Below are positions 16,847 through 22,080 of a stretch of 22,080 bases of DNA, piece by piece. The notes below the pieces were generated by a model that worked only from the letters and a program-made list of their open reading frames with translations, did no database searches and was not told the DNA's origin. The DNA is taken from positions 1-22,080 of the forward strand of contig CAZZBK010000104.1 in assembly GCA_964652155.1 (NCBI GenBank), written 5' to 3'. The DNA comes from CAZZBK01 sp964652155 (lineage in GTDB: Bacteria > Planctomycetota > Planctomycetia > Pirellulales > PNKZ01). A program made the translations under genes and the position numbers. Within the stretch, counting starts at the first letter, position 1; each line of letters starts with the position of its first letter.

Positions 16847-19800
16847 TTAGGGTTGGATCTTCGTGGACGGAGTGTGTTCGTCGGACAATTCATCGTGCTC
16901 CGAGGCGATCATCTGAAGCTCGGCTTGCTTGCGGCCAAAGCACCAGAACAGAGCGGGATGCACGAAGAAGTCGAGCAACGTGGAACTGATGAGGCCGCCG
17001 AAGATGACGGTCGCCACTGGGTACAGGATCTCTTTGCCAGGTTCGCCCGCCGCGAGCACCAACGGGATCAGCGCGATGCCGGCGGTGAGCGCGGTCATGA
17101 GCATCGGCGCGAGTCGTTCTTGGCCCGCTCGCTGGAGCATCTCGGGCGTGAACGCCTCGCCTTCGTGACGGACGAGGTGTAGATAATGGGCGATGAGCAA
17201 GATGCCGTTGCGCGAGGCAATGCCCGACAACGAGATAAAACCCACCATGCTGGCGACGGTCAGCGATTGCTGCGTGAGCACGAGCGCGGCGACGGCACCG
17301 ATGGCGGCCATGGGCAATGCCGCGAGCACTTGCAGCGCCAGGTTCACCGAGCGGAACAGCGTGTACAAGGCCAGAAACATGCCCGCGAGCGAGACGAGGC
17401 TCAGCAGCCCGATGAGCCGCGTTGCCTGGCGTTGGCTTTCGAACTGCCCGCCGTATTCGATGAAATAGCCGGTGGGTAGTGCGGACTGAATGGGTTCGAG
17501 TTGCTTTTGAATGTCGAGCACGACGCCATTCAAATCGCGGCCGGCCGTGTTGCACTGAATGATAATCCGTCGCCGAACATTCTCGCGATTGATCGTGTTC
17601 GGGCCGCTCGCTTGGATCAAGTCGGCGACGGTCTCCAGCGGGACTCGACCGCCCGAGGCCAGGTTAATCGACAACCGCCGCAGGGTGTCCAGATCGACGC
17701 GGTAGGGGTCGTCCAGCTTGACGACCAGATCGAATTTGCGTTCCCCCTGCACGATTTCCGACACCGTGCGACCGTTCATCGCGGTCTCGATAAATTCGTT
17801 CACCTCGTCGGCCCGCAGGCCATACTCCATCAGCTTATGTCGCTTGAGTTGGATTTGCAGCTGCGGGATTTCGACCTGCTGTTCGACCATCAAGTCCTTG
17901 ACGCCGTTCACGTCCGCGATGGCCGCTTTCATTTTCTCGGCCGTGTGTCGCAGGACGTCGAGATCGTCGCCGAAGAGCTTGATGCCGACCTGTGCCTTGA
18001 CCCCCGAGAGCATGTGCGAGATCAGGTGTTGCAAGGGCTGCTCGGCCGCGATGACCACGCCGGGCACTTGGGTCAATTCTTCGCGCAGCTGTTCTAGCAC
18101 CTGTTCGCGCGACTGGCCTGAGCGTGGGTCGAAGCTGATGATGATTTCCGACGTGTTGACCCCTTCGGCGTGCTCGTCGAGTTCGGCGCGGCCGGTGCGG
18201 CGCCCAAAGTTGAGCACCCCGTTCACCGCCTTGATCCGCTCGTCGACCAAGGCGGCGATCTGATTGGACGTTTCGAGCGAAGTGCCTGGCGGGAGCAGGG
18301 CATTGATCTGCACGCTTCCCTCGTTGAACGGCGGCAGGAAGTCGCGGCCCAGGTGTGTCACCACCAGCAGGCTGGCGAGCACGGCGAGGGCGACGGCCCC
18401 GAGGATCGGCACGGGATGGCGCACGCTGAGCTGGATCGCGTAGCCCGCGAGTTGCTTGAGGGTCCGCAGCAGAGAGCCATCTTGGTCGTGCTCCATGAAC
18501 TTCGCTTGCGGCAGCAGCCAGTACGACAGCACGGGGGTCACCGTGAGCGACACGACCAACGAGGCCAGGATCGAGACGATGTAGGCGATGCCCAGCGGCG
18601 TGAACAGCTTGCCCTCGATCCCTTCCAAGGCAAACAGCGGCACGAACACCAGGACCACAAGGATTGTGCTGAACACGATCGAGTTGCGGACCTCGCAACT
18701 CGCTTCGTACACCACGCGCAGCGGCGACTTTGGCGCGGGCAACTGCCGATTCTCGCGCAGCCGCCTAAAGATGTTCTCGACGTCGACAATGGCGTCGTCG
18801 ACCAATTCGCCAACGGCGACGGCCAGCCCGCCCAGTGTCATCGTGTTGATCGACATGCCCAGCCATTTGAACACCAGCGCGGTCACGACGATCGACAAGG
18901 GGATGGCCGAGAGGGTGATGAACGTCGTGCGAAAGTTGAGCAAGAACAGAAACAACACGATGACGACCAGGATACCGCCGTCGCGCAGAGCTGCGATGAC
19001 GTTTTGGATGCTCAGGTCGATGAACGTTTTTTGCTGATAGATTTGCGAATTGATGTGCAGATCGGCGGGGAGGGCGGGGCGCAGCTCGTCCAGGGCGCGC
19101 GTAATGTCGTCGGTCAGGCGGCGCGTGTCGGCCCCGGGCTGCTTGGAAATCACGAGCATCACGGCGGGGATCCCATTGATCGCGGCCTCGCCTCGTTTGA
19201 CCTGCGCCCCTTCGACCACCCGCGCCACTTGACCGAGCACGAGCGGGCGATCGCCGCTGGCTTTGACCACGACGCTCCGCAAGTCGGCGAGCGATTGAAT
19301 CCGTCCCAGGGATCGCACCAGCAGTTCGTTGCCCCCTTGGTTGAGATAGCCGCCGGTGGCATTCGAGTTGCTCGCTTGCACGGCCGCCTCGACGTCGGCC
19401 AAGCTCACGCCGTATTTGAGCAGCAGATGGGGGTCGACGAGCACCTGAAACTGTTTGCGGCCGCCCCCCATGGTCACCACCTGCGCCACGCCCGGGATGG
19501 TCAGCAGTCGCTGCCGCACGACCCAATCGGCCAGCGTCCGCACGTCGAGCGGCGACGTGGCGCCATTCGCGCTGTACATCCCGATGTGTACCACTTGACC
19601 CATGATCGATGAGATGGGAGCCAACTGCGGACGCACTCCCCGAGGCATGCGATCGAGCGCGAGGGCAATTTTCTCGGCCACGATTTGGCGATCGACATAG
19701 ATGTCCGTGCCCCAGGCAAATTCGACATAGATCACCGACAGCCCGACCCCCGACGAGCTGCGCACCGCCTGCACTCCGGTGGCGCCGTTAAGCACCGACT

Positions 19801-20008
19801 CCAGCGGAAAGGTAATCAGCGTTTCCACTTCTTCAGGGGCCAGGCCGGGGGCCTCGGTCAAGATCGTGACCCGGGGACGATTCAAATCCGGAAACACGTC
19901 GATGGGCAGAACGTACAGCACATAGCTGCCGTAGACGAGCGCCACGAGTGCCAGCACGATCGTGAGCAGTCGATAACGGAGGGCTAACTTGATGACGGCG
20001 TTGAGCAT
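16847..20008 (-). CDS. Heavy-metal efflux RND pump, CzcA/CusA family
   Basis: Inner-membrane proton-driven pump (1053 aa), the core of a tripartite exporter of divalent or monovalent metal ions. The family opening (VLPIDVFPDLNRPRVTILTE, SSSGVGLSVIYVEF) and twelve-helix, two-half architecture with large periplasmic loops are present. In helix 4 the motif GELVDDAIVDVEN supplies Asp404 and Glu411, corresponding to the proton-relay Asp and Glu of CusA and CzcA. CzcA's extra upstream Asp is replaced by Ala, which is closer to CusA. The C-terminus is acidic (SEHDELSDEHT). ATG 20008 is preferred over 20017: AGGA lies nine bases before the former but abuts the latter. The metal cannot be assigned. 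It lies between the adaptor and lipoprotein genes of the operon. Confidence 0.96.
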   Translation of the reverse strand: MLNAVIKLALRYRLLTIVLALVALVYGSYVLYVLPIDVFPDLNRPRVTILTEAPGLAPEEVETLITFPLESVLNGATGVQAVRSSSGVGLSVIYVEFAWGTDIYVDRQIVAEKIALALDRMPRGVRPQLAPISSIMGQVVHIGMYSANGATSPLDVRTLADWVVRQRLLTIPGVAQVVTMGGGRKQFQVLVDPHLLLKYGVSLADVEAAVQASNSNATGGYLNQGGNELLVRSLGRIQSLADLRSVVVKASGDRPLVLGQVARVVEGAQVKRGEAAINGIPAVMLVISKQPGADTRRLTDDITRALDELRPALPADLHINSQIYQQKTFIDLSIQNVIAALRDGGILVVIVLFLFLLNFRTTFITLSAIPLSIVVTALVFKWLGMSINTMTLGGLAVAVGELVDDAIVDVENIFRRLRENRQLPAPKSPLRVVYEASCEVRNSIVFSTILVVLVFVPLFALEGIEGKLFTPLGIAYIVSILASLVVSLTVTPVLSYWLLPQAKFMEHDQDGSLLRTLKQLAGYAIQLSVRHPVPILGAVALAVLASLLVVTHLGRDFLPPFNEGSVQINALLPPGTSLETSNQIAALVDERIKAVNGVLNFGRRTGRAELDEHAEGVNTSEIIISFDPRSGQSREQVLEQLREELTQVPGVVIAAEQPLQHLISHMLSGVKAQVGIKLFGDDLDVLRHTAEKMKAAIADVNGVKDLMVEQQVEIPQLQIQLKRHKLMEYGLRADEVNEFIETAMNGRTVSEIVQGERKFDLVVKLDDPYRVDLDTLRRLSINLASGGRVPLETVADLIQASGPNTINRENVRRRIIIQCNTAGRDLNGVVLDIQKQLEPIQSALPTGYFIEYGGQFESQRQATRLIGLLSLVSLAGMFLALYTLFRSVNLALQVLAALPMAAIGAVAALVLTQQSLTVASMVGFISLSGIASRNGILLIAHYLHLVRHEGEAFTPEMLQRAGQERLAPMLMTALTAGIALIPLVLAAGEPGKEILYPVATVIFGGLISSTLLDFFVHPALFWCFGRKQAELQMIASEHDELSDEHTPSTKIQP

Positions 20009-20067
20009 GAAGACCATTCCTAAACGAGCATCGCGCGGACGTCCGACGGGTTAAGAACCTTGACCCA

Positions 20068-21489
20068 CTAGTGGCTGTGTCCCGCGTGCGGATCGACTCC
20101 GCCGCCGGCTTTGTTTTTCAGCGCCAACTGCAATTGCTGCGCGGCCGACAGGGCTATCCGCTCGCCTGGAAAGATCGAGCCATCGTTGGCGATAACCACC
20201 GACCGCGGGTCGCGGTACTCGACACGCACCGCTTGGCGCTCGAAGCGCTCGCCGTTGGCGCGGAACACGTAGTTCTCGACGCCATCCTGGGCAACCGCCT
20301 CGGTGGGCAACACGATCCGCTCGGTCCAGTGTTCGACCGGCACGCGCAGCTGCATCCGCTGGCCCGGCTTGTGGCGCCACTCCACGAACCGCTGGCTCCC
20401 CTGGTCGCGGGTGTCGCGCACCGTCTGATTCGGCAAGGTGACATAAAAATGCAACGCGCGTGAGACCGGATCGATGCGGTTGGCCACATAGGCCATGCGC
20501 AAGTCATCGAGCTGGCTCGCCGGCGAGGTCTTGCCTTCGAGAATTGCCGTGACGCTCACATCACGGGCGACGGCTTGCGTGATGTGTGGAGCGTCTTGCT
20601 CGAAGGCCTCCCCCTCGATGAGCAACTCGCGATGGTCGGTCAACACCGCCAGCGAGTCTCCGGCGGTCACATGCTGCCCATGCTCGACCTTGATTTCTTG
20701 CACTTGCAAAATGACTTCAGGGCCGTGGAGTGGGCTGGAGTTGGCTTTGCTCGGCGCGCGGACCGTAATCGTGCTCAGCAGCGTGCGCGTTTTCAAGACG
20801 CTCTCGACCTGCGGCTCGGAGAGACCGTGCAGCAGCAGTGCTTGCCGTTGGGCGCGAAGCGCGGCTTCTTGTTTCTGCTGCTCGTATTTGCGGTCCAGGA
20901 TCGTCTTCATGGCAATGACCCCCTCGGAGATGCCTTCGAGTCGGGCAATTTCGCGTCGCACTACGTCCAGCTCTTCGGTCGTTTTCAGCAAGTCGGCTTG
21001 GGCTTGCACCAGTTCCTCATGCGTGAGTCGAACCTCGAACAATGCCTGCTCCGGCGAGACCGCCTCGCCCTCGGTGGGGAAAATCTTGGTCACGTAACCG
21101 GTCATGGGAGCGATGATGTCAATTCTGGATCGACCGCGCCGCTCGACGACGATGCCCGGCACGCCGATCGTGCGCTCAAACGACGCGAGCGCCACGGTCC
21201 CCTCGCGCAGGCCGATGCTGCCGCGCGCTTGAGGGCTTAATTCCAACGCATGTTCGTCGGCGTGACCTGCGTGGCCGTGGTCATGACCGGCCTGGGCCGG
21301 TGGCGATTCTGGCTTGGTTGCGACACGACGACTCGTGAGCTTGCCCACGACGACCAGCAGTGGTTCGCGCACGCCGGGCAACCACCAGGCACACGCGGCG
21401 AAGAGCACGATGCCCACGACCAAGCCAAGTGGACCTCGTGATGGGCGACGCCCGGTCGCGGGCGGTGTGATTCGAGTGGTTGACGACAT
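20068..21489 (-). CDS. Periplasmic adaptor (membrane fusion protein) of RND metal efflux, CusB/CzcB type
   Basis: 473 aa. It bridges the RND pump and an outer-membrane channel. The order is: membrane anchor (LGLVVGIVLFAACAWWL, about residues 20-37), His-rich linker (HDHGHAGHADEH, about 69-81), barrel/lipoyl half (IIAPMTGYVTKIFPTEGEAVS), coiled-coil hairpin (about 155-235), second lipoyl half (EIKVEHGQHVTAGDSLAVL), beta-barrel and a membrane-proximal domain (ERIVLPTEAVAQDGVENYVF), and the His-containing tail DPHAGHSH. ATG 21489 is chosen: AGG lies about seven bases upstream and it starts just before the anchor; the frame open to 21573 has no better site. The pump gene follows by 59 bases. His-rich ends suggest direct metal binding. 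Confidence 0.94.
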   Translation of the reverse strand: MSSTTRITPPATGRRPSRGPLGLVVGIVLFAACAWWLPGVREPLLVVVGKLTSRRVATKPESPPAQAGHDHGHAGHADEHALELSPQARGSIGLREGTVALASFERTIGVPGIVVERRGRSRIDIIAPMTGYVTKIFPTEGEAVSPEQALFEVRLTHEELVQAQADLLKTTEELDVVRREIARLEGISEGVIAMKTILDRKYEQQKQEAALRAQRQALLLHGLSEPQVESVLKTRTLLSTITVRAPSKANSSPLHGPEVILQVQEIKVEHGQHVTAGDSLAVLTDHRELLIEGEAFEQDAPHITQAVARDVSVTAILEGKTSPASQLDDLRMAYVANRIDPVSRALHFYVTLPNQTVRDTRDQGSQRFVEWRHKPGQRMQLRVPVEHWTERIVLPTEAVAQDGVENYVFRANGERFERQAVRVEYRDPRSVVIANDGSIFPGERIALSAAQQLQLALKNKAGGGVDPHAGHSH

Positions 21490-21582
21490 GAGCGCACCTG
21501 CATGAAAAGTAGCCGAAAACAACATCTCCGCGGCACGCAATAACCCAACGAAGGGGCACCGCAGCGAACCCACTAGCGAGCA

Positions 21583-21605
21583 CGCGCGGCCGAGAATGCC
21601 GCGCG
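21583..21605. other. Intercistronic GC-rich hairpin
   Basis: CGCGCGGC (21583-21590) and GCCGCGCG (21598-21605) form a perfect 8-bp stem with the loop CGAGAAT. It lies just beyond the stop codon of the Cys/His-rich gene (minus strand). No T-run follows, so it is more likely a processing or stability element, or a partial attenuator between the first gene and the adaptor. Confidence 0.4.
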
Positions 21606-21612
21606 CAGAGCG

Positions 21613-22032
21613 TCAGATTAAAAAACGCTCGAAGACGCAATGCGGGCGCAAGCCCGAGTAGACGAACGGATCGGGCGTGCGCGCTAACACGGCCGACGAC
21701 CATGACAACTGCGCAGGGATGATGCAGATGACGTGAGCGCGGAGTTCGCACAAGATGGGCAGCGTCACGCTCGCACTGCGGGTGGCCACGCACCGGCACC
21801 CATCGCAGTCATGAGCCTGCTGACTAACGATCGCGATGGGTTCAACTTCGCATGCTTCCTGCGTGTCTTCGTCCGCGTGACCGTGCGCGGCGTGATGATC
21901 GTGGCTCGAACACACGTGCTCCGCATCGTGAAGGACGTGCGTGCAGCAACCCACGGTGAAATGGATCACCATCGTCACGGTCGCAACGATCCCGATCAAT
22001 GCTCGCACAGTTGAGACTCCGTAGAGTGTCAT
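21613..22032 (-). CDS. Small Cys/His-rich membrane or exported protein at the head of the metal-efflux operon
   Basis: 139 aa, no family recognised with certainty. A hydrophobic N-terminal segment (ALIGIVATVTMVIHFTVG) is followed at once by CCTHVLHDAEHVCSSHDHHAAHGHADED. Later come EACEVE, HDCDGCRC and an ILCELRAHVICII segment. This is about nine cysteines and a dozen histidines, a pattern that suits metal binding in the periplasm. Small proteins of this style accompany RND metal-efflux genes in Planctomycetota, as far as I recall. The start ATG 22032 has no strong Shine-Dalgarno, and the real start could be further left of the window edge or an internal site. It is read in the same direction as the adaptor, 123 bases upstream. 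Confidence 0.65.
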   Translation of the reverse strand: MTLYGVSTVRALIGIVATVTMVIHFTVGCCTHVLHDAEHVCSSHDHHAAHGHADEDTQEACEVEPIAIVSQQAHDCDGCRCVATRSASVTLPILCELRAHVICIIPAQLSWSSAVLARTPDPFVYSGLRPHCVFERFLI

Positions 22033-22080
22033 TCTGCGCAGCGCGGCTGGGTCGAGTCAACCACGATTCGCTTCGCGAGT

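Noticed and set aside
18170..19612. 480-codon plus-strand open frame opposite the RND pump gene
   Set aside because: It is an antisense frame of a highly conserved pump gene in GC-rich DNA; its protein is rich in Asp, His, Gln and Arg with no domain pattern.

Overview
The window looks like a chromosomal segment of a GC-rich member of the Planctomycetota, most likely Pirellulales-like. The grounds are a secreted sulfatase, Gfo/Idh/MocA-type oxidoreductases including a membrane-anchored degenerate paralogue, a sugar phosphate isomerase/epimerase-like protein, a secreted CehA/McbA-type PHP protein, a planctomycete-style integrase remnant, and many palindromic elements between genes. This placement is inference from gene content and style. 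No rRNA, tRNA, CRISPR array, complete insertion sequence or prophage was found.

Layout. 1-284: no gene seen. 285-2666 (-): large HerA/FtsK-type ATPase. 2667-3146: gene-poor spacer with a 16-bp palindrome, a decayed tyrosine-recombinase start (minus strand), a candidate promoter and a hairpin with a T-run. 3147-4853 (+): exported sulfatase. 4889-6730 (+): dynamin/Era-like GTPase with a hydrophobic C-terminal region. 6772-6815: nested palindrome between convergent genes. 6824-8224 (-) and 8335-9624 (-): class III aminotransferase and Gfo/Idh/MocA oxidoreductase, probably one transcript. 9736-10407 (+): divergent GntR/FCD regulator. 10562-11575 (+): sugar isomerase/epimerase-like TIM barrel. 11734-12876 (+): membrane-anchored degenerate oxidoreductase-like protein. 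13079-14620 (-) and 14829-16184 (-): secreted PHP-like protein and secreted nitrilase-fold protein. 16278-22032 (-): heavy-metal efflux operon, read from high to low coordinates: Cys/His-rich small protein, periplasmic adaptor, RND pump, His-rich lipoprotein. The outer-membrane channel is not in the window.

How the genes may work together. The oxidoreductase, aminotransferase and FCD regulator form a classic divergent regulator/enzyme unit, plausibly for a sugar or amino-sugar pathway. The isomerase next door, with its own promoter candidate, may belong to it. The metal-efflux genes form a coherent tripartite export module with several His-rich segments for periplasmic metal handling.

The most unusual non-coding signal is that nearly every spacer carries a different palindromic element. 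One 52-nt element occurs twice, just beyond the stop codons of the divergent oxidoreductase and regulator genes. A 119-nt element with 19-nt imperfect terminal inverted repeats lies between convergent genes. I did not find a clearly new multi-gene system. The best leads are the repeat-bracketed oxidoreductase/regulator cassette, the membrane-anchored pseudo-oxidoreductase, the PHP protein with an altered metal motif, and the Cys/His-rich leader gene of the efflux operon.
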